A DNA stretch of 64,000 nucleotides from Palsa-1447 sp964509885 (lineage in GTDB: Bacteria; Verrucomicrobiota; Verrucomicrobiia; Opitutales; Opitutaceae), in the NCBI GenBank assembly GCA_964509885.1, contig CAZDZL010000016.1:5922-69921 (forward strand), given 5' to 3'. The notes under the pieces were generated by a model. The model saw nothing but the letters and a program-made list of their open reading frames with translations, did not search any database and was not told the DNA's origin. Positions 41,825 to 51,080 of the stretch are shown here, one piece after another; within the stretch, counting starts at the first letter, position 1, and the number at the start of each line of letters is the position of its first letter. The translations under genes were made by a program, and so were the position numbers.

Positions 41825-43036
41825 ATGCCCCTTGACGTCAAAATCCCGCCCATGGGCGAGTCCATCAGCAGCGGTATCCTCGCCAAATGGCACGTGAAGG
41901 ACGGCGACGCCGTCAAGCGGGACCAGCCGCTCTTCGAGCTGGAGACGGACAAGATCACGTCCGAGGGCACCGCCGACGCCGCGGGGACCATCACGCTCAA
42001 GGTGGCCGCGGGCGCCGAGGTGAAGATCGGCCAGGTCGTCGCGTCGATCGAGACGGGGCCCGCGGGCGCCGCCCCTGCGCCGGCGGCCCCGGCCCCGAGG
42101 GCGGCCGACGCTGCGCCCCCGCCCAAGGCGGCTCCCGCGGCCTCCGCCGTCCAATCGCCCGCCGTCCGCCGGATCGCCGAGGAGACCGGGGTCAACCCCG
42201 CCGACGTCACGGGGACCGGAAAGGCCGGCCGCGTCACGAAGGGCGACATGCTCGCGGCCCCCGCCGCGGCCTCGCCGGCGCAGGCCCCCGCTGCAGCCCC
42301 AGCAAAGGCTCCCGCGGCGCCCCCGGCCCAGCCCGGCGAGCGCCAGACGCGCAGGAAGCTGACGCCGCTTCGCCAGAGGATCGCCGAGCGCCTCGTCTCG
42401 GCGCAGCACTCCGCGGCGCTGCTGACGACCTTCAACGAGGTCGACATGTCGGCCGTGATGGCGCTTCGCTCCAAGTACCAGGAGGACTTCGTCAAGAAGA
42501 ACGGACTCAAGCTGGGCTTCATGTCGTTCTTCGTGAAGGCCGTCGTCCACGCCCTGAAGGAGGTGCCCGCGATCAACAGCCAGCTCGAGGGCGACACGCT
42601 CGTCCAGAACCACTACTACGACATCGGGGTCGCCGTCTCGACCGAGAAGGGCCTCATGGTGCCGGTCATCCGCAACTGCGAGAGCCTCGGGATGGCGGCG
42701 ATCGAGCGCGCGATCACGGACGCCGCGGGGAAGGCCCGCGACGGCAAGATCACGCTGGCCGACCTCGAGGGCGGCGTCTTCACGATCACGAACGGCGGGA
42801 CCTTCGGCTCCCTCCTGTCGACGCCGATCATCAATCCTCCCCAGAGCGCCATCCTCGGGATGCACGCGATCAACGAGCGCCCCGTCGCGGTCGCGGGCCA
42901 GGTCGTCATCCGCCCGATGATGTATGTGGCCCTGACCTACGACCACCGCCTCGTCGACGGCCGCGAGGCCGTCACCTTCCTCGTCAAGGTGAAGCAGGAG
43001 GTCGAGGACCCCGCGCGCCTCCTCCTCGGGCTCTGA
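41825..43036 (+). CDS. sucB: Dihydrolipoamide succinyltransferase (E2)
   Basis: 403 residues. The lipoyl domain (1-77) has the lipoylated Lys at 43 (ELETDKITSE). A long Ala/Pro linker follows, then the peripheral-subunit-binding domain (about 112-145) with SPAVRRIAEETGVNP. A second Ala/Pro linker leads to the catalytic domain (about 175-403) with the active site TYDHRLVDGREAV. It transfers the succinyl group to CoA. Starts 2 bp after sucA; followed 9 bp later by lpd. Confidence 0.95.
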   Translation: MPLDVKIPPMGESISSGILAKWHVKDGDAVKRDQPLFELETDKITSEGTADAAGTITLKVAAGAEVKIGQVVASIETGPAGAAPAPAAPAPRAADAAPPPKAAPAASAVQSPAVRRIAEETGVNPADVTGTGKAGRVTKGDMLAAPAAASPAQAPAAAPAKAPAAPPAQPGERQTRRKLTPLRQRIAERLVSAQHSAALLTTFNEVDMSAVMALRSKYQEDFVKKNGLKLGFMSFFVKAVVHALKEVPAINSQLEGDTLVQNHYYDIGVAVSTEKGLMVPVIRNCESLGMAAIERAITDAAGKARDGKITLADLEGGVFTITNGGTFGSLLSTPIINPPQSAILGMHAINERPVAVAGQVVIRPMMYVALTYDHRLVDGREAVTFLVKVKQEVEDPARLLLGL

Positions 43037-43045
43037 GGCGCGCCC

Positions 43046-44443
43046 ATGGACCCGTTTGACGTCGCGATCATCGGCGCGGGCCCGGGAGGCTACGTGTGCG
43101 CGTTCCGAGCCGCGCAGCTCGGGCTCAGGGTCGCGCTGATCGAGAAGGGCGCCACGCTCGGCGGGACCTGCCTCAACGTGGGCTGCATCCCGAGCAAGGC
43201 GCTCCTCTACTCCTCCGAGCAGTTCGTCTTCGCCCGCGACCACGCCGCGGACCACGGGATCAGGGTCGGTCCCGTTTCCGCCGACATCGCCACGCTCCTG
43301 AAGCGCAAGGACGCCGTGGTCTCCAGGCTCGTCGGCGGGGTCGCCCTGCTCGCGAAGGCCCGGAAGGTCACCGTCATCACGGGGGAGGCCTCGTTCACGT
43401 CGCCGACCGAGCTGTCGGTCAGGGGCGCGGGCGCCGCCGTCTCCGTCACGGCCAGGAACTTTGTCATCGCTACCGGCTCGGCGCCCGTCGAGCTGCCTTT
43501 CATGAAGTTTGATGGAGGGACCGTCGTCTCTAGCGACCAGGCGATCGCGTTCGAGAGGGTGCCGGCGAGTCTCGTCGTCGTCGGGGGCGGCGCCATAGGG
43601 CTCGAGCTGGGCTCGGTCTGGTCGCGCCTCGGCAGCAGCGTCACCGTCGTCGAGTTCCTGCCGAAGATCGTCGCCGCCTACGACGACGACGTCGTGCGCA
43701 CGTTCTCAAGGCTGCTGCAGAAGCAGGGGCTGAGGATCGAGACGGGCGCCAAGGTGACGGGCCTGAAGACCGCCGGGGGCCAGGCCGTCCTCACGGCGGA
43801 GCGCGAGGGCAAGGCGCTGGAGTTTCCCGCGGAGAAGGTCCTGGTCGCCGTGGGGCGCAGGCCCTACACGGACGGCCTTGGCCTCGACAAGGCGGGGGTC
43901 TCCCTTGACGAGAGGAAGCGGGTCAGGGTCGACGGGCGCCTTTCCACCGGCGTGCCGGGGATCTGGGCGATCGGCGACGTGGTCGCCGGCCCGATGCTCG
44001 CCCACAAGGCGGAGGAGGACGGCGCGGCCGTCGCGGAGTGGATCGCGGGGAAGGCCGGCCACATTGACTGGAACCTCGTGCCGGCGATCGTCTACACGGA
44101 CCCCGAGGTGGCCTCGGTCGGCCTCGGCGAGGACGCCGCAAGGGCGGCGGGGGTCGCGGTCAACATCGGGCGCTTCAACTTCGGGGCCAACGGGCGGGCG
44201 ATCGCCAACGACGGGACGGACGGGTTCGTGAAGATCGTGGCCGACGCCAAGACCGACCGGATCCTCGGGGCCCAGATCCTCGGCCGCGGCGCCGGCGAGA
44301 TGATCGCGGAGGTCGTGACCCACATGGAGTACGGCGGCAGCGCGGAGGACCTTGGGCGCACGATCCACGCCCACCCGACGCTCAGCGAGGCGCTCAGGGA
44401 GGCCGGCCTGGCGGTGTCCAAGTCGGCGATCCATGCGATTTGA
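43046..44443 (+). CDS. lpd: Dihydrolipoyl dehydrogenase (E3)
   Basis: 465-residue flavoprotein that reoxidises lipoamide with NAD+. The N-terminal FAD motif IIGAGPGGYVCAFRAAQLG (8-26), the redox pair GGTCLNVGCIPSKALL (C42 and C47), the NAD motif VVGGGAIGLELGSVWSRLG and the C-terminal catalytic His in HAHPTLSEA are present. It completes the sucAB-lpd operon and may also serve the fused E1 dehydrogenase at 53757. Confidence 0.97.
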   Translation: MDPFDVAIIGAGPGGYVCAFRAAQLGLRVALIEKGATLGGTCLNVGCIPSKALLYSSEQFVFARDHAADHGIRVGPVSADIATLLKRKDAVVSRLVGGVALLAKARKVTVITGEASFTSPTELSVRGAGAAVSVTARNFVIATGSAPVELPFMKFDGGTVVSSDQAIAFERVPASLVVVGGGAIGLELGSVWSRLGSSVTVVEFLPKIVAAYDDDVVRTFSRLLQKQGLRIETGAKVTGLKTAGGQAVLTAEREGKALEFPAEKVLVAVGRRPYTDGLGLDKAGVSLDERKRVRVDGRLSTGVPGIWAIGDVVAGPMLAHKAEEDGAAVAEWIAGKAGHIDWNLVPAIVYTDPEVASVGLGEDAARAAGVAVNIGRFNFGANGRAIANDGTDGFVKIVADAKTDRILGAQILGRGAGEMIAEVVTHMEYGGSAEDLGRTIHAHPTLSEALREAGLAVSKSAIHAI

Positions 44444-44593
44444 CACGGGCGGCGCGATTGGGAAACCTACGCGCATCCACCCCGGGGCCCTGACCCGGGG
44501 CAAAACCGTGCCCGCAACAAACTTACCAGCCCGAACCACCCGGCGGACCTGCGCCTGCCGCGCGCATTCCCGCAGCGGGGATCCCTCCCGCCC

Positions 44594-45292
44594 ATGACCC
44601 CGGCCGAACGCGAGGAGGCGCTGTCGCGCCGCGAGGAGAACGCCGCGATCCTGACGGCCAAGCTCGAGAGGGACCGCGTGGCGCTTGAGACCGACATCGC
44701 GGCCTCCGCCGCGGCGTCCAAGGCAGCGTCCGCGATCAACCGGGCGCTCCAGGCCGACGCCGCCAAGAAGGTGAAGGAACTCGAGGCCGAGTGCGCGCAG
44801 TGGGAGGCCAAGCTCGCCCGCCTCAAGTCCGAGGCCGGCAAGCTGACGCCCGCCGCGCCGGTGCAGGCCCCGATGGGGGCCGCGGAGAAGGCCCAGCTCG
44901 AGAGGGACCTGGCCGCGCTCGCCGCGGACAGGTCCGCACTGGACGCGGCGAAGGCCGCGTTCGAGCGCGAGTCGGCGGAGAGCCAGGCGAAGGTCAAGGC
45001 CGAGGCGCTGGCGCTCGCGGAACTCAGGGGCAAATTGGTCGGCATCCGCAGCGAGCTCGAGGGGGGCGTGAAGGCCCGCGAGGCGGAGGTGAAGAAGAAG
45101 GAGGCGCACCTGGAGGCCGAGAGGGCCAAGCTCCAGGCGGGCGTCGACTCGCTCATGCGGGCCGAGGCCCAGCAGGCCGAGCAGCGCACGAAGCTGGAGG
45201 CGCAGGTTGCGGCGCTGGCCAGCAAGGAGGTCATGTTCGAGGAGCGCAACCGGCAGCTGCAGGAGCGGCTCAAGAATTTCGCAAAGGCCTGA
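44594..45292 (+). CDS. Coiled-coil protein of unknown function
   Basis: 232 residues, almost entirely charged heptad-like helix (REEALSRREENAAILTAKLERDR, KKKEAHLEAERAKLQAGVDSL), with no signal peptide, membrane span or recognised domain. Likely a cytoplasmic scaffold. It lies 40 bp before the large PEGA-domain gene, so a shared role is possible. The gene begins after a 150-bp spacer from lpd in which CCCCGGG/CCCGGGG can form a hairpin. Confidence 0.65.
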   Translation: MTPAEREEALSRREENAAILTAKLERDRVALETDIAASAAASKAASAINRALQADAAKKVKELEAECAQWEAKLARLKSEAGKLTPAAPVQAPMGAAEKAQLERDLAALAADRSALDAAKAAFERESAESQAKVKAEALALAELRGKLVGIRSELEGGVKAREAEVKKKEAHLEAERAKLQAGVDSLMRAEAQQAEQRTKLEAQVAALASKEVMFEERNRQLQERLKNFAKA

Positions 45293-45331
45293 AGACGACC
45301 GATGACCCCCCGCTGATCGTCGAACAAGCCC

Positions 45332-48300
45332 ATGTCCGAGGAGACCCAGGTATTCGTTGAACTGACCCAGTACACACTCCACGCGCTTCGCGCGGTCAAA
45401 GGAAAGGTGGAGGCGGGCGGGGAGTGCGCCCTGGAGAACAAGGCGGCGATCGAGGCGCTCCTGGACGCCGTCGCCCCCGCGAGGAGGACCGAGGGGCTGC
45501 ATGCGGCGGCCACGGTGTGGCCGGCGTCGACGCTCTGGTACCTCGCGACCGACACCGAGGCGATGCTGGACCGGACGGGCGACGCTCTGCGCACCATCGC
45601 CGCGGGACGCCAGAAGGACCCGTCCGCGGCGTTCGCCTACGCGGCCTGCAACGCGGGGGACGGGGGGAAGGTCACGCCGGACGGCATCGACAAGTGGCTC
45701 ATGGCGTTCACGGCCCTGGGCTCGCTCGAGAAGGCCTCCTCCGGGCTCCTGGAGCTGAAGGTGGACCCGATCGACGTCACCCCGTCGGCGTTCTCGGGGA
45801 TAGGCGCCATCGCGGCCGCGCTCGGAAAGGAGGGCGCGGGCCGCTCGGTCGCGCTCTGGGACCTCGGCGCAGAAGGCTCCCACATCCTGCTCGTCACCGC
45901 GAAGGGCGCCGAAGCGGTGGTCCCGTGCTCCGTCGGGATGGACGCCATCATCGAGGCGGTGCAAACCGCGCTGAAGCTCAAGTTCCGAGGCGCCGGCGCG
46001 CGGCTCTTCTTCAACGACACGTACGACTTCACGGACCCGGGCCCAAGGATCGGCGCCCTCGTGAGCGCGGGCGTCAAGGAGGCCCTCGCCCAGCTCCCGG
46101 ACACGCAGAGCCCGCCGTCCCTCGCGTGCGTCGGCCTGACCGGCAGGCAGGTCTGGTTCATCCGCGAGGTCGCGGCGGCCGCGGGCATCGGCCACTGGCA
46201 GCCGGAGATCGCGAGGCTCGCGGCCGAGCAGGGGCTCGGCTTCCCGGACGCCGCGGTCGAGGGCTCGTTCTCGGCGGCGTCAGCGGGCCTCTTCGGCCTC
46301 GTCGGCTCGAGCCTGCGCGGCAAGGGCGAGTGGAGCCCGGCCTGGGTCGAGGCCGAGGGGATCGAGGAGGCGGCCCCGGCCGCGGAACCCGAGCCGGAGC
46401 CCGAGCCTGAGCCGGAACCCGAGCCGGAACCCGAGCCCGCCCCGAAGCCCGCGGCTCCCGTGGTGCGCCTGAGGCCCACCATGTCCATCGACACGGGCTC
46501 CGCGGGATCGGCCGCGAAGCCCGCCCGGCCCGCGGTGTCCCCGAAGTCCGTGACGGCCCCGCCCGCGCCGTCCTTCTCCCCGCCGCCGGGCGCGCCGAGG
46601 CCCGCCGTGCCGGCGATGTCGATGCGCCCGCCCGCGGCGCCGTCGGCGCCGCCGTCCTACGCCGCGCCCGCCCCGACCGCGGCCCCCGCCCGCCCTCCCT
46701 CGTTCTCCAACCCGGGATTTCCCATCCCGGAGACGCGGCCCCCCATGCCGATGCCGGGAGGCGCCTTCCCGGCTCCCCCGGGCGCGGCCGCCGGCGCTGG
46801 GTTCCCCGCCCCGCCCGGGGCGCCCTCCTCGGGCTTCCCGGCCCCTCCCGGAGCGGCGCCGTCGGCTCCGCCGCCCTACGGCGCGCCACCCCGGCCCGCG
46901 GCCCCCGCGCGGCCGCCCTCGTTTTCCAATCCCGGATTTCCCATCCCGGAGACACGGCCCCCGATGCCGGCGCCGGGCGACGGTTTCCCGGCGCCCCCGG
47001 GCGCACCCGCGGGCGACGGCTTCCCGGCGCCGCCCGGCGCGCCTGCGGCTGCTCCCGCGAAGCCGGGCGTCGGCGTCAGGATCGGGGCCCCGGCGGCGGG
47101 CCCGCCCAAGGCCGTCACGGCCCTGCCCTTTGAGGCGATCAAGTCCAGGGGCCTCGCCGGGGACACGGTGCCCCCGATGCCCGAGGCCCAGCCCGAGCCG
47201 AAGAGCAAGACCGGCTTCTACATCGGGATCCTCGTCGTCGCGGGGATCCTCGCGGCCGGCATCGCGGTCGTGCTCGAGGCGCGCATGGCCAAGGCCAAGG
47301 CCTACGACCTCCAGCAGCAGGCCGAGCTGGCCCTGAAGGTCCAGCAGGCCCAGGAGAGGGCGGACGAGAAGGCCCGCCAGGAGAAGGAGGCGCAGGATGA
47401 GAAGGACCACGAGGCCGAGCTCGAGAAGGCGAAGAAGGAGGCCGAGGAGAACACGCGCCGCGACATCCTCGCCGAGCAGGAGGCCGCCCGCGTGGCGAAG
47501 CTGCCCGGGACGATCCTGGTCGCCACGACGCCCGCAGGGGCCGCGGTCTCCATCGACGGCGGCGCGCCGCTCACGTCCCCGGCGAAGGCGGAGCAGATAA
47601 ACCCCGGTCCCCACAAGGTCGCGATCACCCTCAAGGGGTTCGACCCCGTCGAGCTCACCGCGGAGGTGAAGGGCAACCAGGCGACCGACCTCGGGACGAC
47701 CGTCCTGCAGTCCGTCTACGGGTCGCTCGACCTCACGAGCACGCCCGACGCGCTCGACTTCGCGATCCGGCCGGACTCGGACCCCACCGGCAAGCCGGTC
47801 CTCACCGGGCGCACCCCGGCCTCGCTCGCCGAGGTGCCGCACGGCGACTACCTTGTCACCTTCTCGCGGCCCGCGTGCCGCGACCACGTCGAGAAGGTGT
47901 CGATCGCGAAGGGCGTGAAGTCGTCGGTGGACACGAAGTACCTGGACGGCTCGCTGGAGCTGACGAGCGACCCCAGCGGCGCCCGGGTCAACCAGGACGG
48001 CGAATTCCTCGGCACGACGCCCCTCACCCTCCACGACCTGACGCCGAAGACGGCGCAGTTCGACCTCACGCTCCCGGGCTACGACTCGACGCCGATCTCG
48101 TGCGACATCCCCGAGGGCCAGACCCTCAGGTACTCGGCGCAGCTCCTGCGCAAGGACAGGATCTTCAAGGCGAGCGAGGTGAAGACCCCGCCCGAGGCGT
48201 ACGACGCGCCCCAGCCCGTGCTGAGCGCGGCCCAGAAGAAGCTGGGCGCCGACGTCCTCATCTCCCTCGTCGTCAGCCGGGACGGCGTGGTGTCCGACGT

Positions 48301-48451
48301 CGAGGTCGTCCACACCACGGACGACGACGTCGGCCGGCGCTGCAAGTCGGCCGTCGAGAGGTGGAAGTACCGCCCGGCGACGGCGCCGGACGACCGGGTC
48401 GTCGGCGCGAGGATAGAGGTGCCCTTCAAGTTCCCGGTGAATTCCCGCTAG
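45332..48451 (+). CDS. Large chimeric membrane protein: ASKHA-like, Pro-rich, PEGA and TonB-like domains
   Basis: 1,039 residues. The N-terminal 340 or so are cytoplasmic and resemble PilM/ASKHA folds (SVALWDLGAEGSHILLVTAKG, PCSVGMDAIIEAVQTAL); this is only a pattern-based guess. A Glu-Pro run (about 350-370) and a Pro/Ala-rich linker with internal repeats reach to about 600. A single span lies at about 628-648 (GFYIGILVVAGILAAGIAVVL). A charged helix (650-716) precedes PEGA-type domains from about 725 (TILVATTPAGAAVSIDGG, GSLELTSDPSGARVNQDGEFLGTTPL). Residues about 961-1035 look like a TonB C-terminal domain (DVLISLVVSRDGVVSDVEVV, AVERWKYRPA). It may link the cytoplasm to the cell wall or outer membrane. 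I know no named family with this order. Confidence 0.75.
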   Translation: MSEETQVFVELTQYTLHALRAVKGKVEAGGECALENKAAIEALLDAVAPARRTEGLHAAATVWPASTLWYLATDTEAMLDRTGDALRTIAAGRQKDPSAAFAYAACNAGDGGKVTPDGIDKWLMAFTALGSLEKASSGLLELKVDPIDVTPSAFSGIGAIAAALGKEGAGRSVALWDLGAEGSHILLVTAKGAEAVVPCSVGMDAIIEAVQTALKLKFRGAGARLFFNDTYDFTDPGPRIGALVSAGVKEALAQLPDTQSPPSLACVGLTGRQVWFIREVAAAAGIGHWQPEIARLAAEQGLGFPDAAVEGSFSAASAGLFGLVGSSLRGKGEWSPAWVEAEGIEEAAPAAEPEPEPEPEPEPEPEPEPAPKPAAPVVRLRPTMSIDTGSAGSAAKPARPAVSPKSVTAPPAPSFSPPPGAPRPAVPAMSMRPPAAPSAPPSYAAPAPTAAPARPPSFSNPGFPIPETRPPMPMPGGAFPAPPGAAAGAGFPAPPGAPSSGFPAPPGAAPSAPPPYGAPPRPAAPARPPSFSNPGFPIPETRPPMPAPGDGFPAPPGAPAGDGFPAPPGAPAAAPAKPGVGVRIGAPAAGPPKAVTALPFEAIKSRGLAGDTVPPMPEAQPEPKSKTGFYIGILVVAGILAAGIAVVLEARMAKAKAYDLQQQAELALKVQQAQERADEKARQEKEAQDEKDHEAELEKAKKEAEENTRRDILAEQEAARVAKLPGTILVATTPAGAAVSIDGGAPLTSPAKAEQINPGPHKVAITLKGFDPVELTAEVKGNQATDLGTTVLQSVYGSLDLTSTPDALDFAIRPDSDPTGKPVLTGRTPASLAEVPHGDYLVTFSRPACRDHVEKVSIAKGVKSSVDTKYLDGSLELTSDPSGARVNQDGEFLGTTPLTLHDLTPKTAQFDLTLPGYDSTPISCDIPEGQTLRYSAQLLRKDRIFKASEVKTPPEAYDAPQPVLSAAQKKLGADVLISLVVSRDGVVSDVEVVHTTDDDVGRRCKSAVERWKYRPATAPDDRVVGARIEVPFKFPVNSR
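46693..46970 (+). repeat. Direct repeat in the Pro-rich linker
   Basis: Two copies of a segment of about 57 bases, at 46693-46750 and 46914-46970, encode the same peptide (RPPSFSNPGFPIPETRPPMP) about 73 residues apart. Between and after them are shorter FPAPPGAP units. A recent internal duplication in a disordered linker is the simplest explanation. Confidence 0.8.
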
Positions 48452-48530
48452 GGGCGCGGCCCCGGGGGCCCGCAAGAATGGTCTGGCAAGGAACTTGCTG
48501 ACCGGTGGCGATGGCCTAAGCTTCCCCCAC

Positions 48531-49976
48531 GTGTCGCTCCTAAGCAACCCCTATGAAACCGGCGAGTTCTTCGACGAGATGTACGCGGCAGACGGGCAGG
48601 TCCGCCCCCACTACCGCAGCCTCGTCGAGCGCCTAGGCACGCTCCCGCTGCCCGAGTTTGAGCGCCGGCGCGCCGCCGTGGACCTGGCTTTCCTGAGGCG
48701 CGGCGTCACGTTCACCGTCTACAACGACTCCGAGGGCACTGAGCGGATATTCCCGTTCGACCTGATCCCGCGCATCATCCCCGCGCGGGAGTGGTCGCGG
48801 CTCGAGGCCGGCCTCATCCAGCGGATCACGGCCCTCAACCTCTTCCTCCACGACCTCTACCACGAGCAGAAGATCCTGAAGGACAATGTCATCCCGGCGG
48901 CGCAGATCCTGAGCGCCAAGCACTTCCGCAGGGAGTTCATGAACTTCTCGGTCCCGCACGACATCTACGTGCACATCTGCGGCACCGACCTCATCCGCGA
49001 CCGGGACGGCAGCTACCTGGTCCTCGAGGACAACCTGCGATGCCCGTCGGGGGTCTCGTACATGATCGAGAACCGCTCGGCGATGAGGCGGGCCTTCCCC
49101 AACCTCTTCCAGAGCTACGGGGTGCGGCCGGTGGAGGGCTACTCGGAGCTCCTCCTCAAGTCGCTGCTTCACATCGCGCCCGACCGCAGCGACAAGCCGA
49201 ACGTGGTCCTCCTCACGCCCGGCGTCTACAACAGCGCCTACTTCGAGCACTGCTTCCTCGCCCGGCAGATGGGCATCCCGATCGTCGAGGGGCGCGACCT
49301 CCTGGTCCAGGACACGCGCGTCTACATGCGCACGACCTCGGGGCTCCTGCCGGTCGACGTCATCTACCGCAGGATCGACGACGACTTCCTCGACCCCGCG
49401 GTGTTCCGCTCCGACTCGATGCTCGGCGTCCCGGGCCTCGTGGCGGCCTACCGCGCCGGCAACGTCGCGCTGGCCAACTCGATCGGGACCGGGGTCGCGG
49501 ACGACAAGGTCATCTACGCCTACATCCCGAAGGTGATAAAGTACTACCTCGACCAGGAGCCGATCATCCCGAACGTGGCGACCTACCTCGCGTCGGACCC
49601 CGCGGACAGGAAGTTCATCCTCGACAACATCGCGAAGCTGGTGGTCAAGTCCGCCAACGAGGCGGGCGGCTACGGCATGCTGATCGGCCCCGCGGCGACG
49701 AAGGAGGAGTGCGCGGACTTCCGGGCGAAGGTCGCCGCCAACCCGCGCAACTTCATCGCCCAGGACCCGATCATGCTCTCGCGCTCGCCCACGTGGTTCG
49801 AGAACCGCCTCGAGGGCCGGCACATCGACCTGAGGCCCTACGTGCTTTGCGGTAAGAAGACGGTCGTGACCCCGGGCGGGCTGACCCGCGTCGCGCTCCG
49901 CAAGGGCTCGCTTGTCGTCAACTCCTCCCAGGGCGGCGGCTCCAAGGACACGTGGGTGCTGGCCGACGAGAAGTGA
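48531..49976 (+). CDS. Circularly permuted ATP-grasp protein
   Basis: 481 residues from a GTG start (MSLLSNPYETGEFFDEM); a TTG 36 bases upstream is also possible. The family hallmarks are FFDEMYAADGQVRPHY, DLIRDRDGSYLVLEDNLRCPSGVSYMIENR, VYRRIDDDFLDP-like VIYRRIDDDFLDP, and KSANEAGGYGMLIGP. These proteins (DUF404/DUF407) are ATP-grasp ligases in permuted order and are thought to make amide bonds. It is followed by an alpha-E protein and a transglutaminase-like protein, the standard three-gene set. Product unknown. Confidence 0.93.
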   Translation: MSLLSNPYETGEFFDEMYAADGQVRPHYRSLVERLGTLPLPEFERRRAAVDLAFLRRGVTFTVYNDSEGTERIFPFDLIPRIIPAREWSRLEAGLIQRITALNLFLHDLYHEQKILKDNVIPAAQILSAKHFRREFMNFSVPHDIYVHICGTDLIRDRDGSYLVLEDNLRCPSGVSYMIENRSAMRRAFPNLFQSYGVRPVEGYSELLLKSLLHIAPDRSDKPNVVLLTPGVYNSAYFEHCFLARQMGIPIVEGRDLLVQDTRVYMRTTSGLLPVDVIYRRIDDDFLDPAVFRSDSMLGVPGLVAAYRAGNVALANSIGTGVADDKVIYAYIPKVIKYYLDQEPIIPNVATYLASDPADRKFILDNIAKLVVKSANEAGGYGMLIGPAATKEECADFRAKVAANPRNFIAQDPIMLSRSPTWFENRLEGRHIDLRPYVLCGKKTVVTPGGLTRVALRKGSLVVNSSQGGGSKDTWVLADEK

Positions 49977-49996
49977 CCGGACCCCCGGGAAAGACC

Positions 49997-51046
49997 ATGC
50001 CACCGGCACCCAAGACCCCCCCGCCCCGGCCCCAGGCCAACGTGATGCTCTCGCGCGTCGCGCACTCGCTCTACTGGATGAGCCGCTTCATCGAGCGCGC
50101 CGAGAACATCGCTCGGCTCCTCGAGGTGAACCTCCAGTTCATCCTCGATTTCCGGGGGTACGACGACTCCCACCTGCAGGAGCACTGGGGCTCGATCCTC
50201 GCCAGCTCCGGCGACCGGGACCTCTTCGACAAGCACTACGAGGCCCCGGACAGCCGCTCGGTCACGGAGTTCTTCGCGTTCGACCTGCGCAACGCGAACT
50301 CGATCCTCTCCTGCGTCTTCGCGGCCCGCGAGAACGCGCGCATGATCCGCGACCAGATCTCCGTCGAGATGTGGGAGACGATCAACGAGCTCTACCTCTT
50401 CCTCAAGTCCCGCAGCACCTCGGACGTCTGGGCCGCGGGCCCCTACGAGTTCTTCCAGGACATCAAGCGCAACTCCCACCTCTTCCAGGGCCTCACCGAC
50501 TCGACGTACTCCCGCAGCGAGGGCTGGGAGTTCATCCAGTTCGGAAAGTTCGTGGAGCGGGCGCACAAGACCGCGCGCATCCTCGACGTCAAGTACCACA
50601 TCCTCCTGCCCACGGCGGGCGACGTCGGCGGGGCGGTGGACACCGCGCAGTGGCAGGCCATCCTGCGCTCCGCGAGCGCGCTGGAGGCCTACCGCAAGTT
50701 CTACGTGCGCGAGATCCTGCCGTGGAAGGTCGCCGAGTTCCTGATCTTCTCGGACTCCTTCCCCCGCTCGATCCACTTCTGCGTGGCGCAGATCGACGAC
50801 TTCCTGCGCAGGATCCTCGCGGAGTCCGGGGCCCGTCCCCGCACCGAGGCAGCACGGGCCTCGCGCAAGCTGCTCGCCAACCTCCAGTCGCTCACGATCG
50901 ACGAGGTCCTCAAGGAGGGCCTCCACGAGTTCCTTGTTGAAATCGGCACCTCGCTTGAGAAGATCAGCGACGAGGTCGTCCAGACGACGATGTTCTACCT
51001 GGCCGAGTCGACCCAGGAGGAGCAGCAGCTCCAGCAGCAGCAGTAA
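49997..51046 (+). CDS. Alpha-E domain protein (DUF403)
   Basis: 349 residues, all-helical, with the diagnostic N-terminus MLSRVAHSLYWMSRFIERAENIARLLEVN (from residue 17) and IQFGKFVERAHKTARILDVKY further on. A Gln-rich end (EEQQLQQQQ) is unusual. The start at 49997 follows a GGGAAAG; a later ATG at 50045 fits the family start equally well. It always travels with the permuted ATP-grasp protein and is thought to cooperate with it. No catalytic function is established. Confidence 0.92.
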   Translation: MPPAPKTPPPRPQANVMLSRVAHSLYWMSRFIERAENIARLLEVNLQFILDFRGYDDSHLQEHWGSILASSGDRDLFDKHYEAPDSRSVTEFFAFDLRNANSILSCVFAARENARMIRDQISVEMWETINELYLFLKSRSTSDVWAAGPYEFFQDIKRNSHLFQGLTDSTYSRSEGWEFIQFGKFVERAHKTARILDVKYHILLPTAGDVGGAVDTAQWQAILRSASALEAYRKFYVREILPWKVAEFLIFSDSFPRSIHFCVAQIDDFLRRILAESGARPRTEAARASRKLLANLQSLTIDEVLKEGLHEFLVEIGTSLEKISDEVVQTTMFYLAESTQEEQQLQQQQ

Positions 51047-51080
51047 GGGACGCCTGCCCGGGGACTCCCACGAACGCGCC

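Noticed and set aside
44480..44496. CCCCGGG/CCCGGGG hairpin after lpd as an intrinsic terminator
   Set aside because: No T-run follows; it may form, but termination cannot be claimed.
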